Assembly: GCF_032362555.1 (NCBI RefSeq) | Contig: NC_083506.1 | Coordinates: 5,627,501 to 5,691,500, forward strand | Direction: 5' to 3' | DNA length: 64,000 nucleotides | DNA from: Amyelois transitella | Taxonomy: Eukaryota > Arthropoda > Insecta > Lepidoptera > Pyralidae | Shown: positions 1 to 12,215 of the stretch, piece after piece | Numbering within the stretch: the stretch's first letter is position 1 | How the letters are laid out: every line of letters begins with the position of its first letter | Notes under the pieces: model-generated | Told to the model about the DNA's origin: nothing | The model's input: the letters and a program-made list of their open reading frames with translations, nothing else | Databases searched by the model: none | Position numbers and translations under genes: made by a program

Positions 1-495
1 TTGGCGAAGGCAAAAAAGTAAAAGTTACCCTTCAAGATGCGAGACGAGGGCAACAGTGCCTGACAAACTGAGATAAACTACGTTTTATTTACCTGGAGCA
101 ATGCGGAGAACAAAGTGCTCGGACGATAGCACGAAGCTTTTTATGATGCTTCGGGTTGCACTGTACACATTTTAAAAACAAATTGATTATAGTACGAAGT
201 ATATTATTTAGTTATATTATAAGTAATAAGTAACTTTTATCTTGTTTCCGTAAACCTTTTGGGATAATTCGTTCTCTACATGCCCCTAAAAATATATGTT
301 TAAATGCTATATTTCAGCTTCCTACGCAAAATAAAATTGAATGTACGGTGTTTTTTAATCAGTCACTCAGTTTATAACGCAATAGTTTTCTACATTAATT
401 ATTACATATATTGAGACAGTAAATATCGAGTGTCTAGGTAATTGTAGTTTCAACGAATTACTACAATCCTACCCCGAAATCCTAAAAGCAACTTA

Positions 496-528
496 TATAC
501 GGGCGGAGCCGCGGGCAACAGCGAGTAA
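496..528 (+). mobile_element. Helitron-like 3' end remnant
   Basis: GCGGAGCCGCGGGCAACAGC followed by GAGT is the hairpin-bearing terminus common to these repeats. The rest of the element is not recognisable. Confidence 0.4.
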
Positions 529-954
529 AAAGTAATTTACTAGATTTGTAATACATCATCACATTACATCCATTTGCAGAAAAAACAAAGTCACTGCACT
601 TGGTAGCGGATTAGTTCAAGTGGCAGTGTGTGAAGGCACTAGAGAGAACACTACGTACGTGCCGCTAAGCGCAGTGTCGACAAACACCCCATTAGGATTC
701 ATTAAGGTTGCAACAAGATGTCGGACGAAGGTCTCCTACGAGCGGTCACTGTCTTTGGGGAGATAATATCCAGTATTTAGACAAGAGATATAAGAATATT
801 ATAAATTTTCTCAGAAACATATTAAGTGTTATTTCACTAATGACACCTTCCTAGCTTAGTCTCCTGTAATTTTCAGATAAACTAAATATCTTCTGCTTAA
901 GCTTCTCTTCTCAGATTGTAGGATTCAATCCAAGAAAAGGCAAATAAAGTGCGG

Positions 955-1050
955 ATGGCGATGGCTAGCAGCAATCATAATTTCGGTGATAAACTCGTAG
1001 CTGAACGTGGCCTGGGATAAATACGTGATTTTATGTATTGTATGAATGTA
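955..1050 (+). mobile_element. SINE (family 1) degenerate remnant
   Basis: GATGGCTAGCAGCAATCATA, TAGCTGAACGTGGCC and a GATAAATACGTGATTTTATG tail keep the family order with large deletions. Confidence 0.5.
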
Positions 1051-2401
1051 TCTTTAACTTCCAATCGACAAAATAATCGATTCAGTAATAATAAGGCTAA
1101 CAGTTATAAGGTACATACGTAAAAATTTTATGTTCTGTCACAATTTTCAATAAAAGGACGCACATGTGGCGAAATCACCATTGTAGCAGTTCCAATGTCT
1201 AAAAATATCAAGAAAACTTTCTCAGAATCAGCTCTAAGTCACTGCAATATTGCAGGTATAAAATTCAGTTTAAGGTGCTAAAACTGTGTACTCAAAACCA
1301 TTGTATAAGGTTTTATCTAGAATTAAATTTTATGTGGTTTCTAGCAAATATAATTTTTTTATGATATCACATGTTCTACATATTAGAATTTCACAATACA
1401 GTTATCAGCATAGGAATCTGAATAAAGATATTTCTGTGATAATTGTTTTCAATGTGTTCGAATTTCAATCCTATTGAATACAAAGTGAAGAAATCGTCAT
1501 AATTCGAGTATGGAATCTGCCCACTCGCCGCCCACTTCAAAATCCTAGGGAAATAAAGGTACCTTCAAACAGGGAAGCAGAATAATATGAGCATGATGAG
1601 GTGTGACGGGGCCCGGAGATCAAATTGGATGGACGCTAACCCTAATAAAAATTGACGTCCTCTGGGAAATCTCAAATATGTTTGAAACGATGTTTGATTT
1701 TACATTAGTCAATAACTATTGAATAAGACGCAGGCAGAATATTAAAGTAAGGATAAGCAAAGAAATGCAAAAAATTGATGCCAAATGCGTAAAATTCAGC
1801 AACACATCCCTATAAATCGGAAAAATATTAATCCAATTTCTATGCATGCACCACTAAGTCATTGTAGCTACTTACAATTATTACAGTTAAGGTCGCTACA
1901 ATCATTGTGGTACAATTTCACAGACGACATGGTTTTAGTAAAAATATGTATATCCGCTACCTACATTACAAAGTTTCACACACTCAGTATTACTACACGT
2001 TTGCATTTCAAGAAATAATCACTATATTAGGTACAGTAATTTCCATAAAATGCAGTCAACATTGTAGTTATTGGGCCAGAAGCTCAATTAACACATGGAA
2101 TGAAATAAAGTAATTAGAAAAATATTCCCCGTGTTGACATTTTAATATGCCTGCAGCAGAGGCGATAGTGATGTCAACAATTGAACCAGGCCACGTGCAC
2201 CGCATTCCGTGTGACCTGCATTCACTTGTGATACCAAAGTATACATACTACTTTAAGTATCGGTAAGTAACAATTTTTATAATTGGTCAATTAGACAGAA
2301 AAAAATTGCGATGAAATAAAAGTTAGATCATTTCATCAATCTGTAAGTATCAAGTTATAGTACTTAATTGACGAAAATTTTTTTTAACTTGAATTAAAAT
2401 T

Positions 2402-2490
2402 GCCGTGTGATTCCCGACACTTTCCTGCACATTTATTGCCTTGCGATCTTTCACTATCTTCGAATCTCAATTCCATTATAAAATGATCTA
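2402..2490 (+). mobile_element. SINE (family 1) degenerate 5' remnant
   Basis: The head GCCGTGTGATTCCCGACAC and the block CTCAATTCCATTAT survive; the region between is unrecognisable. Confidence 0.45.
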
Positions 2491-3465
2491 GATAAACATG
2501 TTATGGAGTCTTAAACCGAGTGTTAGAAATTAAATTGCGACTAAATCACCGGTCGCGGCTACAAACTGCAGCAAGTTTGCCCTGGTCTAGTGCAGCCCTT
2601 CAGCCACTATTATTTAATTAAGTTACTTTTATTTCCACTTACAAAGGACACGAAGAAGAACGATTCGTGTTAATCGAGTTGAAAAATTAAGGATGATTGG
2701 AAACGTCCATCAGTTATTGCTTCCTTCTGATTGTACTTAACTCGGTGTTGAATTAAAATACCCATCATGGTATTTCGCGAAGATAAATTCCTATAATTCC
2801 ATTTTTTAGATGAGTAGGTAACCAGATACGACGTCAATAAATCATTATGAAATTGCTGGACGTATCGGGGATCTAATCAGATACGGACGAGAATGGCTTC
2901 ATGAATATATGGACAGATCTATTAATTAGTAATCTCTGCTTATACTTACACATGTTAATGTATTCTGATTGCGTTAATCTCATAAGTTCGGGTGATTGAT
3001 TGTATCAGTCGAGATATTAGGATGTTTAAAAAAAGATATTACGTAACATATTCTATGTATACTATTTATTGCTTTGAAATATGTATGTTTTTATGCGAAT
3101 AAATAGTAAAAGGATTATCTATTAACAATTGGTTTAAAGTTTTATCTATATGTCTATTTAAATTCGCGACACTATAACTCTACATAGGTATATTTTTACA
3201 CCTGTTACACATCGTTATCCCCCAAATAGTCATTAAAAAACTTAAGCCACGTCCAGCTATAGTATTGGCATCCAAACATGATAGATAGCTAGTTACTTAT
3301 TGAAATTTAAAAGAATACTTTTTAGATCATCGAACTTCTTTCATATAAACACAAGTACTAAGTAAACCTGTTCTACGGCACCACTTATTCGTTTTACAAC
3401 TCGCTCATAAATTTTCCCATTTACGTTTGGAACTTTATTTCTCGTTTAGTTAATCCCAGTGAAGT

Positions 3466-4060
3466 TTGCGAAATATCTACAATAGAAACAAGTGTGAGTA
3501 TGGCATCGCAATCGGCGCTGACAGTATGTATGATAGCAGTAGACGCTCCGACCCGGCACTAATACAATATATTGAACACATCGAGTTGGGAATACGAAAG
3601 CTTTTCTGTAGTGTCTTTTATATTATTGATATCAGACTTTTATATAAAAATAAACAAAAGCGACTAGCAACAGCTTTTCATAGACTTAAAAAGTATAAGA
3701 GTTTTCGGAACCTATTAAAATGGCAAAAAGTTAAAATTTAATGGAACCATGCAAATCGATCATTTTAATACTGAATCTCAATTTGGAGACAAGTTTGTGT
3801 CAAAGATTAAGTATAAGTATGTTAAAATATCTTTTTTTTTTCATCTAACGGCACAAAAAACCCTTTAAAGGGTAATAGGGCAGATTAAAACAAAAGACTG
3901 AAAAGAAATTCTAAGTCAAATAGGTGAGTTTATGTATTGCGTGATAGGCAGTCATAACCATCATATACTGTGAGTCTGGTGGAGATACGATATATCGAAT
4001 TGTGAATGCCGCGACCCGTAACTAATACAATAATATTAGACGCTTGAGTTAAGAATAATA
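3466..4060. repeat. Diverged dispersed-repeat pair
   Basis: CCGACCCGGCACTAATACAA (near 3549) and GCGACCCGTAACTAATACAA (near 4010) stand in similar surroundings, with GAGTTGGGAATACG and GAGTTAAGAATAAT following. They look like two old copies of one repeat. Between them lies a small inverted AACCCTTTAAAGGGT at 3859. Confidence 0.35.
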
Positions 4061-4334
4061 TTCCAACATTGATATTTTCTAAAATAAACGTAAAATATTT
4101 TATACTTTTTGAATGGTACCAGATTGCGTGACCATCATCGCCTATATTAAAGCACTTTACCCAGAACAACTTTTACGACTCGGGCTTGATATAAACTCAA
4201 ATGTGTGAAAGTGTTTTAAAACTTATGACAGCCTGGACATTTCTAATGACATGGATGAACTTAGGTCAGCGTAACACTTTACCTTTTTTAAGACTTCTAT
4301 TATAATCAATATTTTAGTGCATTAAACTATATAT

Positions 4335-4606
4335 GTGCCGTGTGGTTCCCGGCACTATTACAAAAAAGAATAGGACCACTCCATCTCTTTCCCATGGATG
4401 TCGTAAAAGGCGACTAAGGGATAGGCTTATAAACTTAGGATTCCTCTTTTAGGCGATGGGCTAGCAACCTGTCACTATTTGAATCTCGGTTCTATCATTA
4501 AGCCAAATAGCTGAACGTGGCCATTCAGTCTTTTCAAGACTGTTGGCTCTGTCTACCCCGCAAGGGATATAGACGTGATCATATGTATGTATGTATGTAT
4601 GTATGT
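4335..4606 (+). mobile_element. SINE (family 1), full length with target-site duplication
   Basis: The copy begins GTGCCGTGTGGTTCCCGGCA and ends CCCGCAAGGGATATAGACGT followed by (ATGT)n. It is flanked by AAACTATATAT (4324-4334) and AAACTACATAT (4607-4617), 10 of 11 identical. Its last 60 bases resemble the 3' end of the LINE at 7613-7664. No clear A/B box was seen in the head, so its RNA ancestor is unknown. Confidence 0.85.
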
Positions 4607-5031
4607 AAACTACATATCAAACACGCATGGTAAAATATCAGGTGCGTTTGAGCATGCACTTAACATGGTGGACGCGTAAGCAGTCTATGGCAAATTGTGA
4701 AATAAGTTTCTTCATCACGTAATTAAAAGTTATAACCTGATAAATATTTAGAACTTATGAAAATTGTCTGCATTTGTTACGACTAAATCTTACCATGACG
4801 GTAAGTAATTTTATTCAGTCCGCCATCCAGAGATTATGACTCGTCCATTTTATTCCTTGTTCATGCATTTAGATTGAAACAGCCTTCGCCCACGGCAGTT
4901 GTCAGGTCGGTGAAACGGAAAACTGCGAGTGGACTGGTAGGTATCGAAACCTGATCGGTATTCTATATGTATATATTCTTCTGTTCTGGAATAGTGTAAG
5001 AGAAGAGTTCTGGAATAGTGTAAGAGAAGTA

Positions 5032-7095
5032 TTGAAAGTTACCAAGCCAAATGAGAAGATTATTATGTTAGGTGATTTTAATGGATGGGTGGGTGTAAAG
5101 CGTGATGGATATGAAAAGGTGCTTGGTGCGTTTGGTGACGAAAAGGTGAATGATAATGGAAGAAGTGTATTAGAAATTTGTCTAGAGTGGGATCTTTTTG
5201 TGTCGAACTCAATGTTTCAACATAAAGAGATCCACACCTACACAAGAGTGGAAGGTATTTTAAAAAGTATGATAGACTTTGTGATTGTAGATGAAAGATT
5301 GAAGAACAAAGTGCTGGATACCCGTGCATATCGCGGTGCTGGCATTGACTCGGACCATTTACTGGTGATATCCCGGATAAGGGGTATCTTCAATCGCTGG
5401 CGGCACAGGGTAAGGGAGCAAACCAGCGCTTTGGAAAGAGTAAAAGTAGAAAATTTGCAAGATATGGATGTAGGTAAGAAGTATATTAATAGACTGAAGG
5501 ATGAATTTGAAGATTTAGAGGAAATGAGCGATATTGAAGATGGATGGAAGGAATTTAAAGAAAGAATTGTGAAAGTAGCTGTTGAAGTGTGTGGTGTAAG
5601 TAGAAGAAGGAAAGGAAAAAATCACAAAAATGCGTGGATGAGTAAAGATGTGCAAGAACTTGTGCGATTAAAGAAGAAAGCATGGCTGGATTTGTTAGCA
5701 GCAAAAGCTAACTTAAGAATGCAAGAGGTTATAGATGAAGATGTGAATGAAGCACGTAAGGAATATAAGAAAATGAAAGATTTGGTTAAGAAAGCTGTGA
5801 TTAGAAAGAAAGAAGAGTATAAAGAGGATTTTGATAAAAGGCTATCAGAAGACTTTCAGTCAAATCTGAAAGTATTCTGGAAATCCGTAAGGTCAGCCCG
5901 AGGAAATACTATAATCAGAGAGCTGACTAGGATCAGATGCCAGGATGGTAGCGTTGTGAAAGGAGAAGAATGTGTACTAAAGATATGGAAGGACTATTTT
6001 GAAAGTTTATTTGAAAAAAAGGAAGGAAATAAGAAAGATTTCTGCTATAGCGAAGAAAAAGAGAATGAGATGGAAGGCGAAATTGAAATGTTCGAAATTG
6101 TGGAAGCACTTAAGAGTATGAAAGCGGGAAAGGCTGCTGGGTGTGATAGAGTGTCGGTCGAGATGCTTAAAGCAGGAAAAGGCGTAGTAGCTAGTCAGTT
6201 GTACTGCCTTTTCAATTTGTGTTGGAGAAGCGGCCGAGTACCAAAAGATTGGTGTAAGGCTGTTATCGTGCCACTTTACAAAGGAAAAGGGTCACAGCTG
6301 GACTGCAAAAATTATCGTGGTATAAGCCTGCTTAGCGTCGTCGGCAAATTGTATGCTAAGGTATTGATTAATAGAGTCAGGAATGAAACTGATGACAAAA
6401 TATGGGATGCTCAAGCGGGATTTCGAAAGGGAATGGGATGTACTGATCAGGTCTTTTCCTTGCGGTGCATAGCCGAAAAGTTTTTGGCCAAGAGTCAAAA
6501 AGTCTATTGCACATTCGTAGATCTGGAAAAGGCCTATGACAGAGTTGAGAGGAATGAATTGTGGTCAGCACTTTCTATGCATGGGGTGAGCAGTCTCTTA
6601 ATACGAGCACTGAAATCCTTATATGAGGATTCGAGTGCTTGTGTCAGGATAAACGGAGCGCACACTGAGTGGTTTAAGATTGAGAAAGGCGTTAGGCAAG
6701 GATGTGTTGCGTCACCGTGGCTGTTCAACCTATTTATGGATAGCTGTTTGACAGATTTGAAAGAGTCTAAAAGTGGATTAAGGATGAATGAGTTACTCGT
6801 CAAATGTCTGCTCTATGCCGACGATCAGGTTATACTGGCGTCATCAGCGGAGGAGTTACAGGAGATGGTAAACTGTATGCATGAAGCTTTAAAAGAGAAA
6901 GGAATGAAAGTGAACGTAAGTAAAACTAAAACACTGGTTTTTGAAATGGAGAAAGAAATGACAGCATGTAATATTTTGATTGGAGGAGAAAAAGTGGAGC
7001 AAGTGAAAGAGTTTGTATATCTAGGATCAAAGTTTACATCAGATGGCAAGTATGATAGTGATATTGAAAGGAGAGTGAACGCGGGGAACATGTGA
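5032..7095 (+). pseudogene. LINE ORF, part 1: endonuclease (partial) and reverse transcriptase
   Basis: This frame of 687 codons is open from the truncation point to a stop at 7093-7095. Residues 14-20 (GDFNGWV) and a downstream SDHLLV are the C-terminal catalytic blocks of the endonuclease; the N-terminal blocks with the Asn and Glu ligands are absent. The reverse transcriptase follows, with KNYRGISLLSVVGKLY, QAGFRKGMGCTDQ, FVDLEKAYD (first catalytic Asp), GVRQGCVASPWLFNLF and YADD (catalytic Asp pair). The palm residues are intact, so the domain was functional until recently or has decayed little. The frame ends early at NAGNM because of the shift described for part 2. The first codon here is TTG, so no natural start is present. 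Confidence 0.85.
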
Positions 7096-7643
7096 ATGGA
7101 GCTTTGCATGCCTTTATGAGCAGTCAGAAACTATCCAAAAAGGCTCGACTGGCTGTGCACAGGGGCGTGTTGGTCCCGACATTAATGTATGGGAGTGAAA
7201 GTTGGGTATGGCAAAAGAAGCATGAAAGCAGAATAAATGCAGTGGAAATGAGAGCGTTAAGGAGTATGATGGGTGTGAAATTGAGTGACAGGATAAGGAA
7301 CAGCGTGATAAGGGAATGTTGTGATGTGAAAGAAGATGTAGTTACAGGAATAGAAAAGGGTATGTTAAGATGGTTCGGTCATGTGGAGAGGATGAATGAA
7401 AGCAGGTTGACTAAGCAGATATACAAGGAGAGTGTGGAGGGAAAGGTCGGAGTGGGAAGACCTAGACGAACGTATCTTGATCAAATTAAGGACGTCCTGG
7501 TAAAGGGTCAGGTCAAAAGTACCCGAAACCGCCGAGCTTGTATGAAGAGAGTTATGAATGTGGACGAAGCGAAAGAAGTAGGCAGAGATCGTGGCAAGTG
7601 GAAAGAGGTAGTCTCTGCCTACCCCTCCGGGAAAGAGGCGTGA
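7092..7643 (+). pseudogene. LINE ORF, part 2: C-terminal region after a frameshift
   Basis: The reading frame resumes in another phase at NGALHAFMSSQKLS and runs to TGA at 7641-7643. It carries the conserved LMYGSESW and MLRWFGHVERM motifs that follow the reverse transcriptase in RTE-like elements, and a Gly-Arg-Pro-Arg segment. The sequence between parts 1 and 2 reads as one lost base (or two gained) near 7090. Apart from this, no stop interrupts the original frame. The last 150 bases are repeated almost exactly at 14708-14858. Confidence 0.82.
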
Positions 7644-10600
7644 TTTTATGTATGTATGTATATAGGTATATCTAAGTAGTAAAAAATCTCCATAGTCAGA
7701 TTTAAAGCAAAAGTCAAAATATAATATAGAAGAAATATTAGAACAATTGAAATGATATCCGCTAAAATCTAAACCACCATTACGCGTCGATACGAATTTA
7801 AAAATTTAAAACTATTTAATTTGGCATAACGTAAAAGATAAGATGTGATATACCTACATATGTGTCTATATATCATTTATCAATATCGATAAAAAATATT
7901 ACAACACCAACCTAATAATAATCAATCTTTAGTGAAACGACCTAACCTACTTATATACCTACATATCTATTAGGTACTTCCCCTTGTATTATATAGTCGG
8001 AACATTATTCATGGCCCTTCTCACGTTATTACCATAATAAAATCTCGGAAATAAAAGTGTAATTTGACACGAGCGTCTTGTGGTAGATATAAATGTAGGG
8101 TTGTAATAAAAATTGTTTATAACGACTACGTACTTTTAACGACTATAAATCTTGAAGATTGACTGGATGTATGCTACTATTTTTATCCCACATAGGAAAC
8201 TATTTCAAACAGTATTTCAATCCCAGTATGTGACAGTTCAAAAGATCGCTAGCTAAAGGTACATACATAATTTTACGTATCAAACTTTGTCATTTACATT
8301 TTGTCTACGCGTGAAATAGTTTGTAAGTATATTTAAATCTTGCAATACACATTACAATACAATTACACTTTCTTGGATAAGGTATTGACTAGTTCTAATA
8401 GTTATTTGTACGTATGCTATATTTTAAAGTACTTTCCCCTTTATTTAGCTACTTTATAGATGTTGAAAGATTGTCCTAAAAATAATTAAACACTTTTGAA
8501 ACAGAACAAAGGTGTTCCAATTCTTACTTTGTAGGATTCCCACTCAAATTTCTCAATACAAACTCAAACATTATTTCTGCCTCCGGTGTAAAAGTTCACA
8601 AACATTTACCCAACTCTCAACACACCCACTCTTTACAAATGTTACTGACACATTAGACAAATGCTTGAGAAACTATACATACATATCACGTCTTTATCAT
8701 TTACGGGATGTTTAAAAGAAAACTTACTAAATAGTTTAGAAAATATTTAAAGTTCAATTTCTAATCATAATAATCTATCAAATAATTGATTCATTTGCGA
8801 GAAGAGGATACCTGATTTAAAATATTTATAAGTAGGTACCTATGTTAAACCATCTCATCCTTGGAATCAATTGCATCTTGAACCGTTGAATCAATGATGA
8901 TGAATATTTCACCACAAAAAAATTACTAAATATACATACAAAATTGTATTAAAATCGTTCCAGAAACCTTTGACTATTAGTATTTTATGGATAGTACTCT
9001 ATTTATTTAGTACCGAAAGAACTCTTATCAGCAGCTATCTACTGACAAATTCAAGCAAACGTTTAAATATTCAAAACTTTACCGTCATTATCCTCACATT
9101 ACTGCAGTAAACTTAATAAAAGTTTAAAAAGGATTCTATGTGGACATAATAGAATCAGTGCCCGAGCACCCGCCACGTCGAATCTGGGCTAATGAAGCAG
9201 CCAGCAGCCTTCCTGAGGGGTTCCAAGCTTATTGTTTTAGTCGACAGGGCGAAAAATAGTTTATCTTTCTACTTAATAACATACAACAAGACGAGAAAAC
9301 TGTGATTTCCTTCGAGGGAATAAATTGAGACACGAGAGGGCCCTCTCGATTTTGAGGTTTTCAAATACTTAGTATAAGTATCTTTGACAACAAAATTCTT
9401 TCATCATTTACCTAGCTATTTTCCAGTTATCCATCATTTGAAAATCCAAGAACCCCAAATGCCTGAATCCTAATTACCTTTAGTTACCTGAATATGCATG
9501 CCTTACGATTGTTTCTTTCACATGTAGAAAATCGCTGAGTAACCAAACGAATGTTTGCAACTAGGAAACATTCATTATTTCGGTTATTGTCGCATCGGAA
9601 TTCAATTCCAACTTCTTTTGCTTACGACCCCAAAATTTTTCCATATACCATTTGAAATCATCAGGTATACTGAATGAAGGCGGACCCAGGCACCGAAGCA
9701 TTGTCATGGAGTATGAAGGGCGCAACCGGGAATACCGTACGTAAAAATACAAGAGAGGATGTCATATACAACGAGGTACAAGAAACTGTTTCCTAGAAAT
9801 TCTTCAGCAATTGTTCAATGAGTTTCCTAGAAAAACAGTGTATTCGAAAAACATCTATCGTTCAGTGTAATCTGTCCTGCCAGTGTGAGGCGTGAATACT
9901 AATTACGGAAGCGATACTCGCCTGACAGAGGGATCTGTCTGAGCGTAACGAATGGCGTAATTTCTTATGGACGGCTGTGTACAGCCATAGTAACGTCAAC
10001 AGTAAGTTTACTTTAATATTAGACATAATAGGCATGTTGATTACAAAGTTTAAAAAATAAAGGTCGGTTATGCTGAAGCTCATAAAATTTTGTTGGTACA
10101 TTCGTTTGTTCGTAAGACAATCATCTTGTTGAATTAACAACAAAATGTCCGAACAAGATTTCTTTAAAAAAATAATTTTATCTCACGCAATGCTGTGTCT
10201 TGTAGGTAAACAGATGCCCTCATTAATCAGTACAAAACTAAGACTATCTTGAACTTAGACAAGTCAGTTAAACAGGTATTAATTTATTCTCGACTAACAA
10301 CAATAAGACGTAAATAACATACTGTTTAATTTTTGTTTGGGTCCATCTCATTTCTCAGGATTCAACTTATCGTGCTTTCACAAATTCGTAGCGCCCATTT
10401 GCATTAAGTTATTCTGAGATGTTATGTGATGTCCCCATAGTATACTCGAAATGATAAATGATTGTCACAAACAACTATCTTTTTGAAACAGCTAGAGTAT
10501 TTGTTAGGATCGCGTTGACAGCTCATTTGAACATTTCCTTCGCCATACAGGAGTTCTTGCTACTTATATTCAGTCAATTGCGACAGTCTTTTTATAGCAA

Positions 10601-11721
10601 ATTCTATATGGACTTTTGTACTAGATTCTCGTTAATACTCAGTAAGTAGTTAGACAGGGCTGTGCCAAATGATTTTCATAGTAACCAAATAGTGAACGCT
10701 ACCATGAATCTAGTAGGTACCTAACAAAATAGATATAAAACTCCCACGAAGGATATGGGAACTCGATTACTCTCTTTCAGCCGCTGGCAGAGATCAATTT
10801 TATGGCATAATAAAAGGGATTGGATTTAACAATGACTAGGAACGGCCAAATAAAATTTGTGGTGTGTTTTATTGCGTTACTATGTGCATAAAACGATATT
10901 AAGGCGATACTGATCCGAAACGGATCTTGCAAAATAGATAAAGGAATGATTTAATGTAATATCGGCATAAACAAGAGTTGCCGAATTATATAACGTCAAA
11001 CGTACAAGAACAGTAGAGATAAAATAAACACACACGGGGTACAATTTTATGTAATAGGAAGCCGTATTATTAAACAAAAATAATTCTGAAATAATGCTTC
11101 CACCATGTACATAATTTTTTTTCTCATTTTCTCTATTTGGAGAACCCTAATGTTGAGCAATAAAAGTAAGCATTCAATTCAAAAGAACGAAGGGACTGCA
11201 GCTTAGCGGAGTTCATCTCGTAATCCGATGAAATCCAAATAAATACAAATATAAATCTACGCGAGCTCACACTTCAAGAGAAGTTTTTACACTTTGAATA
11301 ACGCCCAATAATTTTGCATATAGACAAGGGTGAACATTTTCGTGAGCAGAATAAGCAACTAGATAAATGCCGTCATTTTATGAACGACTGAATTTATACT
11401 TCGCATTGGGGCCTACTAGCATAGCAATCGAGAATACGAATTCCACCTTTAGACCACATACTAAGGCAGGACCTACTCTTTTCACAATTAGCAATTCCAT
11501 CAGTTAAAACACAAACCCATAATATGATAGATAATCATAAATACCAGCAAATTCGACAATAAGGCTGCAAAAGGCAAAAAAAAAATTTTTTTTCACTTCA
11601 TACTAATATAAGCACTAACTTCATCAATTTTTCGGTAATCTAAAAAAGTAACATGGAGATATCATTCACGCGAACGTGTCTCCCATATGAGATACTCTCT
11701 TTTTGGGAAGATAATATCAAA

Positions 11722-11930
11722 TACTTACCTAGTTTAACAAAGTGTACATATTGCGCCCAATTGCTAATTTTCAGCGCATTAGGAACCAATAGAGGCGGCG
11801 CGGCACCTACGCGTCGACAATGAGGCAGTAAAAGCCATTGTGCCGAACGTCTTACTCGACGGAACGTTTGTTTCAGAACGGCTTTCAAGCAATAAAGCAC
11901 TGAGCATTTACGTCGCTTTTATTACACTTT
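11722..11930 (-). promoter_or_regulatory. Promoter-like GC-rich patch with a strong splice donor
   Basis: On the minus strand this CpG-containing patch holds CCTCTATTGG (a CCAAT-type motif) and, further on, CTAG|GTAAGTATT, a near-consensus splice donor at 11727. This could be a noncoding first exon of a gene lying to the left or outside the window. No downstream acceptor exon was identified. Confidence 0.3.
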
Positions 11931-12149
11931 TTGTACCTATGGAACATTTGAAGCGGCGCGACGAGACTTATCCTTGGTTTGTTTAAAGTAGCTAGGAAGT
12001 ATTGAAAAATAAATTTCATTTTTAAATTGATTTATAGCTAGCTAGAGTAAAAAGTTAAGGTATTTGTTTATTAATTTTAATTATATCTTATTTTTTTGTA
12101 GTTCAAGCCGTAAAGTAAATTACTATCTATACGAACAAAAAAAGCGAAA

Positions 12150-12215
12150 GACTAGTAACCTGTCACAATCTCTGAATCGCAATTCTATCATTGAGTCAAC
12201 CATTGCATGTACATA
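12150..12215 (+). mobile_element. SINE (family 1) degenerate fragment
   Basis: CTAGTAACCTGTCACAATCT and GCAATTCTATCATTGAGTCA match the family middle, followed by TACATATGTATATC. Confidence 0.45.

Larger units (their letters stand above)
1..4323. other. Gene-free region with degenerate repeats
   Basis: No exon was recognised. GC-richer patches occur at 1-150, 580-770 and 2145-2235; the last contains a CACGTG E-box. Short frames here lack any family resemblance. Confidence 0.5.
4981..7664 (+). mobile_element. 5'-truncated RTE-like non-LTR retrotransposon
   Basis: The element encodes an apurinic-type endonuclease and a reverse transcriptase, followed by the C-terminal segment usual in this LINE group, and ends in a TATG-type microsatellite. 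The 5' part of the endonuclease is missing. The junction near 4981-5029 carries a 24-bp direct duplication (TTCTGGAATAGTGTAAGAGA repeated). Coding continues in phase upstream of 5032, so that is not a natural start. TATGTATATA occurs at 4966-4975 and 7655-7664 and could be a target-site duplication, but the microsatellite tail makes this uncertain. Codon use is G/A-rich, unlike the AT-rich host DNA. The clade assignment rests on memory of similar lepidopteran elements. Confidence 0.88.

Noticed and set aside
718..780. Short frame starting MSDEGLLRAVTVF in a GC-richer patch
   Set aside because: It has only 20 codons, no donor continuing it and no recognised family.
6292..7109. Several minus-strand frames within the LINE
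   Set aside because: They are shadows of the reverse transcriptase frame.
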